64,000 bases of DNA from contig CAJYXJ010000024.1 of NCBI GenBank assembly GCA_913778085.1, positions 1-64,000 of the forward strand, given 5' to 3'. The position numbers were made by a program, and so were the translations under genes. A model generated the notes under the pieces. It saw nothing but the letters and a program-made list of their open reading frames with translations, searched no databases and was not told the DNA's origin. Origin of the DNA: an uncultured Chryseobacterium sp. Lineage in GTDB: Bacteria; Bacteroidota; Bacteroidia; Flavobacteriales; Weeksellaceae. Below are positions 8,516-17,076 of this stretch, piece after piece. Each line of letters begins with the position of its first letter. Within the stretch, counting starts at the first letter, position 1.

Positions 8516-9136
8516 ATGACAAAAAAGCAAAGAGCAGAAACCGTTCTTACGGAATTGGAAAAATTATATCCGCAGGTTCCCGTTCCGCTGGACCATACCG
8601 ATCCGTTTACTTTATTGGTAGCCGTCGCCCTTTCTGCACAGACTACGGATAAAAAGGTGAATCAGGTAACACCTGAATTGTTCAGGGTAGCCGGAACCCC
8701 GCAAAGGATGGCACGGCTTGAAGTCTTTGAAATCAAAGAACTGATTAAAGAGATCGGGCTCTCCAACCAAAAGGCCAAAAACCTGAAGCGGATGGCCGAA
8801 CTGCTTATGGAAAAGCATAATGGAGTAGTGCCGCAGACTTACGAAGAGCTGGAAGCATTGCCGGGTGTAGGGCACAAAACCGCCTCCGTGGTCATGAGCC
8901 AGGCTTTCGGATTTCCTGCATTTCCGGTCGATACGCACATCCATCGCCTGATGACGAAATGGAAGCTGACCTCGGGCAAAAATGTAGTGGAAACGGAAAA
9001 AGATGCCAAAGCATTATGGCCCGCAACCGCATGGAACAAACTGCATCTCCAGATCATTTATTACGGAAGGGAATATTCTCCCGCCCGCGGAAACGGAGAA
9101 AAGGATTTTATTACCAAAATGCTCTTTGAAAAATAA
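8516..9136 (+). CDS. nth: Endonuclease III lacking the iron-sulphur cluster cysteines
   Basis: 206 residues from the ATG at 8516. This start was chosen because a TAnnTTTG element lies at 8490-8497, leaving no room for the upstream TTG frame. It is a DNA glycosylase/AP lyase for oxidised pyrimidines in base-excision repair. The helix-hairpin-helix is LPGVGHKTA (catalytic Lys about 121) and the following FPVDTHIHR holds the catalytic Asp (about 139), as in the E. coli enzyme. The C-terminus (IIYYGREYSPARGNGEKDF) has no cysteines, so the C-x6-C-x2-C-x5-C [4Fe-4S] loop of most family members is absent. Fold and catalytic residues look intact, so the enzyme is probably active. Confidence 0.93.
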   Translation: MTKKQRAETVLTELEKLYPQVPVPLDHTDPFTLLVAVALSAQTTDKKVNQVTPELFRVAGTPQRMARLEVFEIKELIKEIGLSNQKAKNLKRMAELLMEKHNGVVPQTYEELEALPGVGHKTASVVMSQAFGFPAFPVDTHIHRLMTKWKLTSGKNVVETEKDAKALWPATAWNKLHLQIIYYGREYSPARGNGEKDFITKMLFEK

Positions 9137-9181
9137 AATTAACCGTCATAATTTCCCAGCTTCGCAAGTGATCTGTTTAAA

Positions 9182-9631
9182 TCAGCGAAGATCCAGCATT
9201 CTTCGGTGATAATTGATCTGTCCCAAATGATAGCTCAAATGCCCGGAAAGATGAATCAGGAAATAGGCTGTGGTCATTTTATAGCCTAACGGTTCACCGG
9301 GGAATTCTTTTACCAGGTCTTCAGCCGGTAAGTTTTGAAGGGTAAGCGTTACAATTTCAGTCGCTTTTTCAATCTGCTGAATCAATTCTGTTTTCGGAAC
9401 ATCTTTTAGCGAAAATTCGAGTTCCCTGTTTCTTATATACCCTGAATTTCCCAAAATGGCTCCTACAAAATGGCTGAGGTTTCCCACAAGGTGCAGTGCC
9501 AGGTTCCCCGCGGAATTTGAAATGTTTTTATCGGTTTTCCAGATCATGTCCTCATTTTGGTATGCCTCGATTTCTGTTTTTAATTTGGTTAAATCTCTTA
9601 TAAAAAGAGCGTTTAAGTCTTCTGTGATCAT
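9182..9631 (-). CDS. DinB/DUF1572-like four-helix protein
   Basis: 149 residues. The predicted all-helical protein shows the DinB-like pattern of spaced histidines: HLVGNLSHFVG (about residues 47-57) and LIHLSGHLSYHLGQINYHRR near the C-terminus, which would line a metal site. Many family members are thiol-dependent transferases; others have no known activity. It is cytoplasmic with no signal peptide. Its start codon is 2 bases after the stop of the upstream lipoprotein gene, so the two are co-transcribed. Confidence 0.8.
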   Translation of the reverse strand: MITEDLNALFIRDLTKLKTEIEAYQNEDMIWKTDKNISNSAGNLALHLVGNLSHFVGAILGNSGYIRNRELEFSLKDVPKTELIQQIEKATEIVTLTLQNLPAEDLVKEFPGEPLGYKMTTAYFLIHLSGHLSYHLGQINYHRRMLDLR

Positions 9632-9633
9632 TT

Positions 9634-10212
9634 TTATTTAATTATAGCTTTAAAATATCCTTTAAAATTCTTCATGACCCAAGAATCTATTTTGGCTGTA
9701 TAACGGATAAAGCCGTAGATGCTGTCATTCTGTTTGAAAGAACTTTTATTCAGAATCAGATTCTGACGGATAGGATCAGAGGGAATGAATTTTGTCTCGT
9801 TTTTCAATGTTTTCGGGTCAATGTCTTTAATTAAAAACCTGCCGTTAAAAACTTTTACCAATACTCCGTTTCCAAAATATCCGTTGTTGTTGTTCAGCCA
9901 GATATTGAGGGTATCACCAATACTTTCAGCCTTACATTTGTAATCTTCAAACTGAAATGACCGGGTGTGATAAAATCCTTCAGAATAGCTTGATCTTTGT
10001 ACAATGTAAGCCGTCCTTACCGGACTTTCTACTTTCTCATGGATAAACAATTTAAGCTCAGGATATTTCGAAAGAAACCTTATCGTATCATTTTTCGGAA
10101 GATTTTCGTCAACGGCAAATTTCTCATACCGATCAGCTTTTTTATCTGACTGGCAGCCTATGGAAGACAACGTCCAAAACAAAATAATTGTTAAATAAAG
10201 TATCTTTTTCAC
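9634..10212 (-). CDS. Lipoprotein of unknown function
   Basis: 193 residues from a GTG at 10212. A further in-frame GTG lies at 10236, but the 10212 start gives a compact lipoprotein signal (VKKILYLTIILFWTLSSIGC) with lipobox SIGC, so I prefer it. After the cysteine comes a charged linker (QSDKKADRYEKFAVDE) typical of Bacteroidota surface or periplasmic lipoproteins. The remaining strand-rich domain (YKCKAESIGDTLNIWLNNN through YGFIRYTAKIDSWVMKNF) has no motif I know. It is transcribed ahead of the DinB-like gene with a 2-base gap. Confidence 0.7.
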   Translation of the reverse strand: MKKILYLTIILFWTLSSIGCQSDKKADRYEKFAVDENLPKNDTIRFLSKYPELKLFIHEKVESPVRTAYIVQRSSYSEGFYHTRSFQFEDYKCKAESIGDTLNIWLNNNNGYFGNGVLVKVFNGRFLIKDIDPKTLKNETKFIPSDPIRQNLILNKSSFKQNDSIYGFIRYTAKIDSWVMKNFKGYFKAIIK

Positions 10213-10261
10213 AATCAAATTTAAACAAAAGGTCACGAAACAAATCGTGGCTTTCCAATAT

Positions 10262-10651
10262 TTAATGAGGGATTTCTTCTGTTAAAATTTCATTTCCAGC
10301 CCTATCGTAGTAAATACAGGTATAGGCATTCAGGTCAACGGTCCATTTTTCAATTCCCGTTGCTGCGCAGTCCTCGCAAAACTTCATATAATCCGTTTCA
10401 CCTTTCTGATGGCTTTTCAGCTGTTTTATGAACGTCTCTTTATCCGTATCATCAGCGATGGTAAGTTCAGCATATTTAGGCTTTGATTCTGCCCTGAAAT
10501 CGTTTTCTCCAAGGTATTCGGTATGACTGTCTTTCACCCAGGTTTCAAAAGACTGTACGCCCAGGTTTTTAATTTCTTTAATATAGTCCGGGAAATCGGC
10601 TCCGGATTTTACTTGCGCGTGTGCGGTTTCAATTTGTTCTATGGTAAACAT
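10262..10651 (-). CDS. DUF1398-family protein
   Basis: 129 residues. MFTIEQIETAHAQVKSGADF (start), the central FPDYIKEIKNLGVQSFETWVKDG-like stretch and the C-terminal CEDCAATGIEKWTVDLNAYTCIYYD match the DUF1398 pattern as I remember it. The family is small and cytoplasmic with no assigned function, and occasionally carries a 'phage envelope' label that has no support here. It lies 25 bases upstream of the GTG-started lipoprotein gene on the same strand. Confidence 0.75.
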   Translation of the reverse strand: MFTIEQIETAHAQVKSGADFPDYIKEIKNLGVQSFETWVKDSHTEYLGENDFRAESKPKYAELTIADDTDKETFIKQLKSHQKGETDYMKFCEDCAATGIEKWTVDLNAYTCIYYDRAGNEILTEEIPH

Positions 10652-10807
10652 TTGTTTGTTAGTTATAGATTATGAGTTATGAAGTAAATAACAGGAAATA
10701 AATGATTTTATTTGATATTCAGTACTTTAATCTTAATATTGGCAAAAAGAACTTCCAGCTTCCCTCTTCCAGCCTGACAATCACTTCTCCATCGGGTTTG
10801 CGTTAAA

Positions 10808-12604
10808 CTATTTCTGCTTTTTTGCCCAGAGTTCCATTTTCCGGTTCAGTACATCCAGCGGAAGGCATCCCTGGCTCAGGACCTCATCATGGAATTTGGC
10901 CAGGCTGAATTTGCTGCCCAGTTCTTTCTGGTACTTTTCCCTAAGCTCACGGATTCTCAATGAGCCGATTTTATAGCCCAATGCCTGTCCGGGCATAGCC
11001 ATATATCTTTCTACCTCGGCCGTGGCACCGGCTTCATCGTATGAGATATTGCTGAGGAAATATTGGATCGCCTGTTCCCTGGTCATTCTTCCCGTGTGGA
11101 GTCCTGTATCAACCACCAAGCGTACCGCTCTCAGCATCTGGTCGCTCAGATAGCCCATTTTCTGATAAGGATCGGTGTACAGCCCGAATTCCGGACCCAA
11201 CGTCTCGCAGTAATGCGCCCAGCCTTCACCATAGGCTCCGAACCATCCGAACCGCATAAATTTGGGAAGCTTTGTGTTTTCCTGCTGTAGGGAAACCTGG
11301 TAATGATGTCCCGGAATCGCTTCGTGCAGAAACAGAGATTCCATTCCTGAGGTAACATTGAATTTGGCAGGATCGGGAAGGGGAACATAAAAAATACCCG
11401 GCCTTTTCCCGTCCGGTGTTCCCTGGATGTATTCCGCACTCGCGCTGGCCTCGCGGAATTTTTCTGTCTGCCTGATCTCAAAACCTGTTTTTGGAGTTAC
11501 CGAGAACATCGTTTTCAGTTTTGGGGTAATTTTTGTTAAAATGCCATTGAAAGCATCCAGTACTTCTTTTGACGTTTTGTAAGGCATGGCCTTAGGATCG
11601 GTTTTTACATAATTGATAAATTCTTCCAATGTTCCCGCAAAACCTACCTGCTGTTTTACTTTTTCCATTTCCGCTCGGAGCATGGCTACCTGCTGAAGGC
11701 CGATTTTATTGATTTCTTCAGGGGTTTTGTTGGTGGTCGTCCAGCTTTTTGCATAATACCGGTAAATTTCCTTTCCGTTCGGTAAGCTGTTGTAACCGTC
11801 CGTATCCCGCGCTTTAGGCAAGTATTCTTTTTCTAAGAAATCGCCCATTTTTTTGTAGGCCGGAATAATTTTTTGTGCAACAGCTTCCTTATAAAGCGTT
11901 GTAAACCGATCCTTCTGCTCCTGGGTAAAATCCTTCGGAAACTTTCTGATCGGTCCGAAGAAAATATTTTTATCCTGATCTCCCGTCGTGATCTCTTCGG
12001 CTCTCATCTGCGGGATCATTTTGATCACCAGCGTTTTGGGCAGGACCATTTTATTGTTGATTCCTTCTCTGAAATTATCGGTGGCCGCATTCATCCATTC
12101 CGGAAATTTTTCCATCCTTTTCAGCCAGTCTTCATAATCTTTTTCAGTTTTAAAAGGCTGGCTGCCTTCTCCGCTTCCGTACAGCGGAAAATTCAGCGGC
12201 AGGCCTCCGAACTGGGTAAAAGGAATATATTCCGGGTGATAGTTATAGGCTTGCGCTTTATCTTTTAAGGTAAAATCCAGGACATCGTACACCACTTTGT
12301 CTTCATCGGAAAGATTTTTATAATCCACATTTTCAAGCTGTTTCTGTACGGAATTGTAAAAAGCAACTTCTCCGGCGATGAAATCCTTGTCTATATTGAT
12401 CGGCAACTGATCGTTATATCTGAGGTCTCCCTGCGAGGTGGCCTCCAATGGATACAGTTTCAGGTATTGCTCATAATAGTTGGCCGCAATGGAATCCAGA
12501 TTGGACGGAGTTACTTTTGTAAGAGGCGAATCGGATTTCCTGCACGAAGCAAGGCTTACAACGAGACTCAGCCCAATTATGCCTTTTGCTAAAATGTTTT
12601 TCAT
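10808..12604 (-). CDS. DUF885 lipoprotein, zinc metallopeptidase-like
   Basis: 598 residues. The lipoprotein signal MKNILAKGIIGLSLVVSLASC has the lipobox LASC. The core motif FLHEAIPGHHYQVSLQQEN near residue 430 is the DUF885 version of HExxxGHH, a gluzincin-like zinc site. Nearby GEGWAHYCETLG supplies the usual downstream glutamate region. The length and the pattern of N-terminal 'YPLEATSQGD' and C-terminal 'MPGQALGYKIG' match DUF885 enzymes, which are annotated as peptidases of the M32-like superfamily. It would act outside the inner membrane. It is a single gene; the 10652-10807 stretch below it shows no gene. Confidence 0.88.
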   Translation of the reverse strand: MKNILAKGIIGLSLVVSLASCRKSDSPLTKVTPSNLDSIAANYYEQYLKLYPLEATSQGDLRYNDQLPINIDKDFIAGEVAFYNSVQKQLENVDYKNLSDEDKVVYDVLDFTLKDKAQAYNYHPEYIPFTQFGGLPLNFPLYGSGEGSQPFKTEKDYEDWLKRMEKFPEWMNAATDNFREGINNKMVLPKTLVIKMIPQMRAEEITTGDQDKNIFFGPIRKFPKDFTQEQKDRFTTLYKEAVAQKIIPAYKKMGDFLEKEYLPKARDTDGYNSLPNGKEIYRYYAKSWTTTNKTPEEINKIGLQQVAMLRAEMEKVKQQVGFAGTLEEFINYVKTDPKAMPYKTSKEVLDAFNGILTKITPKLKTMFSVTPKTGFEIRQTEKFREASASAEYIQGTPDGKRPGIFYVPLPDPAKFNVTSGMESLFLHEAIPGHHYQVSLQQENTKLPKFMRFGWFGAYGEGWAHYCETLGPEFGLYTDPYQKMGYLSDQMLRAVRLVVDTGLHTGRMTREQAIQYFLSNISYDEAGATAEVERYMAMPGQALGYKIGSLRIRELREKYQKELGSKFSLAKFHDEVLSQGCLPLDVLNRKMELWAKKQK

Positions 12605-12843
12605 GTTTCAGAATTCTTTATCAAACAAATGTAAATATTTAAAACAGAAACCTGAAAAGTTTATTTCTGATGTTCCTTTAATTAATGAGATGGTGAGAGT
12701 CTTTTATTTACGGTCTTTCATCAATTGGAAAAATTTTTGTGAAATTTTAGCAGCAAAAATTAGTTTTTATACAGCCGGTGGCGATTTCCCCCGGATTTTT
12801 CTAAAAATACTTTCAAAAAATTTTTCACATTCAATCTATTTTC

Positions 12844-12851
12844 TATCTTTG
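12844..12851 (+). promoter_or_regulatory. -7 promoter element upstream of the acidic protein gene
   Basis: TATCTTTG matches TAnnTTTG and ends 50 bases before the ATG at 12902. The rest of 12605-12901 holds no gene I can support. Confidence 0.55.
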
Positions 12852-12901
12852 TTGAAAACGTTTAACAATCATAGTATTACAGCTCTTTTTTTTAAGAAAT
12901 A

Positions 12902-13363
12902 ATGAAAGGGATTTTAAAAATTTACCATCCGGAGGAAACGCTAAAGTACAATATCAGAAACACTTATTGTAAAGCGGTTTACAGCAACCAGCAACATTTA
13001 CTAGAGGTTGAGATTATCACGGATGACGGGTTGGATCATGTAGAAGATGATTCATTACAGTATAACTTTCCGCAGCTTTCTCTTGAAGTTTTCGATTTCC
13101 CTATCGATACGGCGGAGATCGAAGGCAAAACCATCACCATCAACGATACTGAAGAAGATACTTACACGGAGGTAAATCTTTTTGACGACGAGGATGCTTT
13201 CATTTATGACAATGAACTTCAGTTTGAGAAAAATGAAGAAGGCGAGCTTCAGGTGATCTGGAAAGGGACGATCGACGACTTCTACACAGGTTCGGAAACA
13301 CCGATTCCTTTCAGGCTGAAATGCGAGTTTAAGCAGGAGGAAATTGAGATCGACGAGGATTAA
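12902..13363 (+). CDS. Conserved acidic protein of unknown function
   Basis: 153 residues, very acidic: runs such as DDGLDHVEDD, NDTEEDTYTEVNLFDDEDAF and the tail KQEEIEIDED give a strongly negative charge. No signal peptide or membrane segment. It alternates short strands with acidic loops, so it may be a small beta protein. A good -7 element sits 50 bases upstream, and the ExbB gene 173 bases downstream has its own promoter, so it is probably monocistronic. No family recognised. Confidence 0.75.
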   Translation: MKGILKIYHPEETLKYNIRNTYCKAVYSNQQHLLEVEIITDDGLDHVEDDSLQYNFPQLSLEVFDFPIDTAEIEGKTITINDTEEDTYTEVNLFDDEDAFIYDNELQFEKNEEGELQVIWKGTIDDFYTGSETPIPFRLKCEFKQEEIEIDED

Positions 13364-13498
13364 TTAATCTTCTGCCATATTCATATATCAGATTTCTTTT
13401 CAAATGTATTTTTGGAAAGAAATTTGCTGCTTTACGGAAGAACAGGATTTAAGTTGTTTTTTAAGCAATTTTTAAGAGATCAATTCATAATATTCCAC

Positions 13499-13506
13499 TA
13501 TTTTTG
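13499..13506 (+). promoter_or_regulatory. -7 promoter element of the exbB-exbD-tonB operon
   Basis: TATTTTTG matches TAnnTTTG and ends 30 bases before the ExbB start codon. No clear TTG is seen at the usual upstream distance. Confidence 0.55.
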
Positions 13507-13536
13507 TCGTTACAACTTTTATAAAAATACACATTA

Positions 13537-14241
13537 ATGCTGTTAACGGAACTTACTCAGATGTTATTTGCCCAGGCTGCCGTGCCATCGGTGGCGGCCG
13601 AAGATTTAGAATTCTCATTTTGGAAAATCATGTTCCACGGAGGTGCTTTCGCTAAAATCGTGATGGTAACCGTGTTGCTGCTGGGTGTATTTTCCGTATA
13701 TCTTTTCTTTGAACGCTTTTTCTTTATCAAAAGATTAACGTCTAAGACCGATTCCAATTTCATGGATAATATCGAAGACTTTATCCGCGAGGGGAAAATG
13801 GAAGCGGCCCTGGATTATTGCAAAACACAGAACTCTCCGGAAGGCAGAATTCTGGAAAAAGGAATTTCCAGGCTGGGGCGTCCGGTCTCAGACATTGTAA
13901 GCGCGATGGAATCCCAGGCGCAGGTAGAAGTGGCGAATATGGAGAAAAACTTAAATCTCTTGGCCGTAGTTCCGAGTATTGCCCCGATGTTAGGACTTTT
14001 AGGAACAGTAATCGGGATGATTATTGCTTTCTTCAACCTATCTCATGCCAGCGGATCATTTTCTCCTAAAACCCTGTCTGAAGGGATTTATACCGCATTA
14101 GGACAGACCGCAGTAGGACTTGCCGTAGCGATCCCGGCCAACTTCTTCTACAATTTATTATTAACGAGAATTGATAAATTTGTATTGAAAGCCCAGAATA
14201 TGTCGGGTGAATTTTTAGACCTTATCAATAAACCTTTATAG
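13537..14241 (+). CDS. exbB: MotA/TolQ/ExbB proton channel family protein
   Basis: 234 residues. Three membrane segments are visible: about residues 38-60 (IVMVTVLLLGVFSVYLFF), about 145-170 (LAVVPSIAPMLGLLGTVIGMIIAFF) and about 185-210. The segment with P-x-LGLLGT-x-GM is the family signature, with the conserved Thr/Gly that form the proton path beside ExbD. It forms the pentameric inner-membrane motor that lets TonB energise outer-membrane receptors. The cytoplasmic domain lies between helices 1 and 2, as in ExbB. It is the first gene of an operon with exbD and tonB. Confidence 0.93.
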   Translation: MLLTELTQMLFAQAAVPSVAAEDLEFSFWKIMFHGGAFAKIVMVTVLLLGVFSVYLFFERFFFIKRLTSKTDSNFMDNIEDFIREGKMEAALDYCKTQNSPEGRILEKGISRLGRPVSDIVSAMESQAQVEVANMEKNLNLLAVVPSIAPMLGLLGTVIGMIIAFFNLSHASGSFSPKTLSEGIYTALGQTAVGLAVAIPANFFYNLLLTRIDKFVLKAQNMSGEFLDLINKPL

Positions 14242-14272
14242 TTTTTAAAGGTATCAGACTAAAAAATTAAAG

Positions 14273-14671
14273 ATGAAAATTCAGAGAAGAAATAAAGCAA
14301 ATCCGGAATTCAGTCTGGCGGCGATGACGGACGTTATCCTGCTCATGCTGATTTTCTTTATGGTAACTTCTTCGGCGGCCAACCAAAGTGCCATTGATGT
14401 GAAATTACCGAAAGCGGATACGGCAGCCGACAATATTCCGAATCCTCTGGTAGTAAGCGTTAAGCCGGACGGCTCTTATTATGTGGATGATGTTCCTGTA
14501 AACAAAGGTGAGCTCGAGCAGACGATCGTGAATAAATTAACTAACCAGACCAACAAGTCTTTCACCATCCGGGCAGACGAAAATACACTGCATAAAGATG
14601 TGGTTTTCGCTATGGAAATTGCTGAGAAAAATAAATTCAATATTGCAATTGCCACTGTTAAAGACAAATAA
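14273..14671 (+). CDS. exbD: ExbD/TolR family biopolymer transporter
   Basis: 132 residues, usual ExbD length. A short N-terminal cytoplasmic piece is followed by one membrane helix, MTDVILLMLIFFMVTSSA (about 18-35). Its conserved Asp carries protons through the ExbB channel. The periplasmic domain (IDVKLPKADTA through DVVFAMEIAEKNKFNIAIAT) has the ExbD/TolR fold. It sits 31 bases after exbB and 29 bases before the TonB gene. Confidence 0.93.
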   Translation: MKIQRRNKANPEFSLAAMTDVILLMLIFFMVTSSAANQSAIDVKLPKADTAADNIPNPLVVSVKPDGSYYVDDVPVNKGELEQTIVNKLTNQTNKSFTIRADENTLHKDVVFAMEIAEKNKFNIAIATVKDK

Positions 14672-14700
14672 TATATCCGGAAACCCCGGAAATACAGACA

Positions 14701-15585
14701 ATGAAAAGTTATACGATAAATAAAGATGAGCAAAACAAAGACCGGATAAAGAGTGCTGTGCTTTCTATCCTCATCTGGTCTGCCATTCTGCTGTTTGTAT
14801 TTTTGTATAAATTAAAGCCGGAACTGGATGAGCAGCCGGAAGTGGTAACCACAATGCTGGTCAACTTCGGAGACAACCGTAACGGAAATGGGGTGGAAGA
14901 GCCTGCCGATCAGCCGGGAAGCCTTGCAGCCGGAACAGAAGAAGTAAATACGGAGCCAGCTGAAACCGCCGTTCCCGAAACCAAAACGGTAATTCAGCCA
15001 GAGCCGCAGCCCGAAACCAAAAAATCGGATGTAAAGGATAAGATTATTACGGGAAACAATGCTAAGGTCTCGGTGCCGAAAAAAGAAGAGTCCAAAGCGG
15101 ATGATAAAAAGACAGCAACCAGCACATCGGCTGCGAAAAATACAAAAAAATCCGGAGCCACTACCGCTAATTCTAAGACGGGAAACGGTGACGGAAAAGG
15201 GAATGCTGCCATCGGAAACCTGATCCGTGGCCGTGGCACCAAAGCCGGCAGCCAGGGTGACGGAGACGGGATCGGAAATGCGGGAGATCCTTTAGGCGGC
15301 GACGGAAACGGGGACAGCAAAGTAGGAATCGACAGAAGGCTGGTAGGATTCATCCCGGGAACGATGGGAAGAGGAGGGGCGCAGCCCGCAAATAACTGTA
15401 CCGCTAGCGGAACCATTACCATTGCTTATACCGTAGACAAAGCCGGAAACGTAGTTTCTGCGAGAAGATCGGGAGGAACGTCTGATGCCTGCATCACTTC
15501 CAATGCCATTTCATGGGTGAAGAAATACGTAAAGGCTGAAAAAGCCAGTGTATCTTCAACCGGAACATATAAGATTACATTTTAA
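14701..15585 (+). CDS. TonB-like energy transducer
   Basis: 294 residues. The N-terminus is cytoplasmic with one anchor helix (SAVLSILIWSAILLFVFLYK, about 18-37). A long low-complexity spacer of the periplasm-spanning type follows, first Pro/Glu-rich (AVPETKTVIQPEPQPETKKS), then Gly-rich (about residues 160-210). The last 75 or so residues (NCTASGTITIAYTVDKAGNV through SSTGTYKITF) look like the TonB C-terminal domain, with two cysteines that may form a disulphide. It should couple the ExbB/ExbD motor to outer-membrane receptors, although no TonB-dependent receptor is in the window. Confidence 0.85.
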   Translation: MKSYTINKDEQNKDRIKSAVLSILIWSAILLFVFLYKLKPELDEQPEVVTTMLVNFGDNRNGNGVEEPADQPGSLAAGTEEVNTEPAETAVPETKTVIQPEPQPETKKSDVKDKIITGNNAKVSVPKKEESKADDKKTATSTSAAKNTKKSGATTANSKTGNGDGKGNAAIGNLIRGRGTKAGSQGDGDGIGNAGDPLGGDGNGDSKVGIDRRLVGFIPGTMGRGGAQPANNCTASGTITIAYTVDKAGNVVSARRSGGTSDACITSNAISWVKKYVKAEKASVSSTGTYKITF

Positions 15586-15738
15586 GCCTAATAAAAGGGC
15601 TGGATGATGGAAGCAGGAGGCTGGATGTTTTTTATGATCAAAGGTCTTAGACAACAGTATTGTTGGAATCCTGATTCAATGGCCGGGTTCTTTGTTCTAA
15701 ATGACTGAAATTAATTGAAAATTATTCATACAAAATAC

Positions 15739-15763
15739 AAAAGTACTTTATTCAAGTGCTTTT
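15739..15763. terminator. Bidirectional terminator between tonB and the 130-residue gene
   Basis: AAAAGTACTT pairs with AAGTGCTTTT (one G-U), followed by T-rich sequence on both strands. It overlaps the stop codon of the minus-strand gene. The 15586-15738 stretch shows no gene. Confidence 0.65.
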
Positions 15764-16140
15764 TTTATTTCTGATATTCTGTTGATGACCGGAAGGGCGA
15801 AAATCCCACTGGTCTGGAGATAGAGCTCATAGAAAGTTTTGGCTTTATCCAGGAAGTCGTTATTCGCTTCTGTTTTTCCTTTAAAATAGAAAAGGTTTCC
15901 CAGCATTTCGTAATAATCCTTATGGTCCCTTTCCTGCCTTTCGTTTACAATCTCAATAATTTCTTCCTTTGATTTTGATGAAAGCGTAACGAAATCAAAC
16001 TTAAAAATATCCCGCATCAAAGAATCGAAATCCAATTCCTTCTGCATTAAGCTTTCTTCGGGTTTGTCCAGAATCAGTTTTTCCAGTGCCTGACTTAACT
16101 GACGGATCAGTCTTAATGTAAATTCTTTATCTGTGATCAT
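15748..16140 (-). CDS. Conserved hypothetical protein
   Basis: 130 residues, predicted all-helical and soluble, with no signal peptide. MITDKEFTLRLIRQLSQALEK starts it. The second half (YEMLGNLFYFKGKTEANNDF followed by LDKAKTFYELYLQT) resembles a single TPR hairpin, but one repeat is not enough to call the family. Its stop overlaps a strong bidirectional terminator. Function unknown. Confidence 0.65.
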   Translation of the reverse strand: MITDKEFTLRLIRQLSQALEKLILDKPEESLMQKELDFDSLMRDIFKFDFVTLSSKSKEEIIEIVNERQERDHKDYYEMLGNLFYFKGKTEANNDFLDKAKTFYELYLQTSGIFALPVINRISEIKKALE

Positions 16141-16263
16141 AATGGTTTGCGTTTAATATTTTACGTTTACAAAACTATCAAATGAAATTACATTTCCAAA
16201 ATCATTTGCTTGGAATTCAATGTTCAAATCATTGAATTCCCGTTTCATTTTATCTGCATTTTC

Positions 16264-17049
16264 CTAATACAATATTTTAAGGCCTGGAATTTTATAATCA
16301 AAGTCATCAAAATATTTTCCTAGTTTATTTTCAATTTGTTGAATAGAAACGAAACCGCTTTCGTTTATTATTCTGAAAAATTTCTTGTATTCTTTTTTAA
16401 TAATTACGAAATCAACAGGAGGGAGTATTAGAGGAATATGATTTGGCCATACACACGCACTGTAAATTTTTCCATCAGTATCATTTTTAAAAAGGAGATA
16501 TCCAGCAACAAAAATATCTTCTACTAAACTTTCTTGTAACTGGTTTCTGAAAAATTGATAATTCCATATATAATCAGACTTTTCTTTTGAATAAAAATCG
16601 ACCTGAAACTCATCTAAGTTTGTGACTATAAGTTTTTCGTTATGATTAATCCATTGATTTACTAAATATCCTTTTTCAAATTTTTGAGGATGGTCCGGAT
16701 TAATTTCATCTTGAGGGTTTAAAATATATAAATTTAAATCACTAATAATCTTATCTAAGATGGGAAAGGATTCGTAAGCAAAATAATCAGGTCTAATAAA
16801 ATTAATTGTAAAGGAAAAATTCAGATTTTCAAAATCTTCGAAATTATTCCAAATTTCTGTTTCTTCAATATCTATATTGGGATCATTCCAGTCAATTCCA
16901 AAATAAACTCCTGTTTCTTTATTGTGGTAGTCCCATTGAATACTATTTTCATAAAAAATAAAATTATCCAACAAGATTAGATAATTTTTCACATATTCTT
17001 CAGTCAGATTGCTGGATTTTCTTTTATAGAAATATAAATCGTAACTCAC
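16264..17049 (-). CDS. Hypothetical protein (MSYDLYFYK family)
   Basis: 261 residues. The opening MSYDLYFYKRKSSNLTEEYVKN is one I have seen in several Bacteroidota and Proteobacteria proteins of unknown function, some near polymorphic toxins, so an immunity-like role is possible but unproven. It has no signal peptide. It is aromatic and acidic (EDFENLNFSFTINFIRPDYF, DDFDYKIPGLKILY). The gene is visibly more AT-rich than its neighbours, which suggests more recent acquisition. No toxin gene sits beside it. 16141-16263 holds nothing I can identify. Confidence 0.65.
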   Translation of the reverse strand: MSYDLYFYKRKSSNLTEEYVKNYLILLDNFIFYENSIQWDYHNKETGVYFGIDWNDPNIDIEETEIWNNFEDFENLNFSFTINFIRPDYFAYESFPILDKIISDLNLYILNPQDEINPDHPQKFEKGYLVNQWINHNEKLIVTNLDEFQVDFYSKEKSDYIWNYQFFRNQLQESLVEDIFVAGYLLFKNDTDGKIYSACVWPNHIPLILPPVDFVIIKKEYKKFFRIINESGFVSIQQIENKLGKYFDDFDYKIPGLKILY

Positions 17050-17076
17050 CTGTTTTTGGGTTTTATTTTATTAAAC

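Noticed and set aside
12480-12902. 140-codon plus-strand frame
   Set aside because: It begins inside the DUF885 gene on the other strand and covers the promoter of the next gene; the sequence is Phe/Lys-rich as expected from AT-rich non-coding DNA.
14994-15422. 142-codon minus-strand frame, Pro/Ser-rich
   Set aside because: It is the shadow of the Gly-rich TonB spacer; Pro/Ser richness is the complement of Gly/Thr codons.
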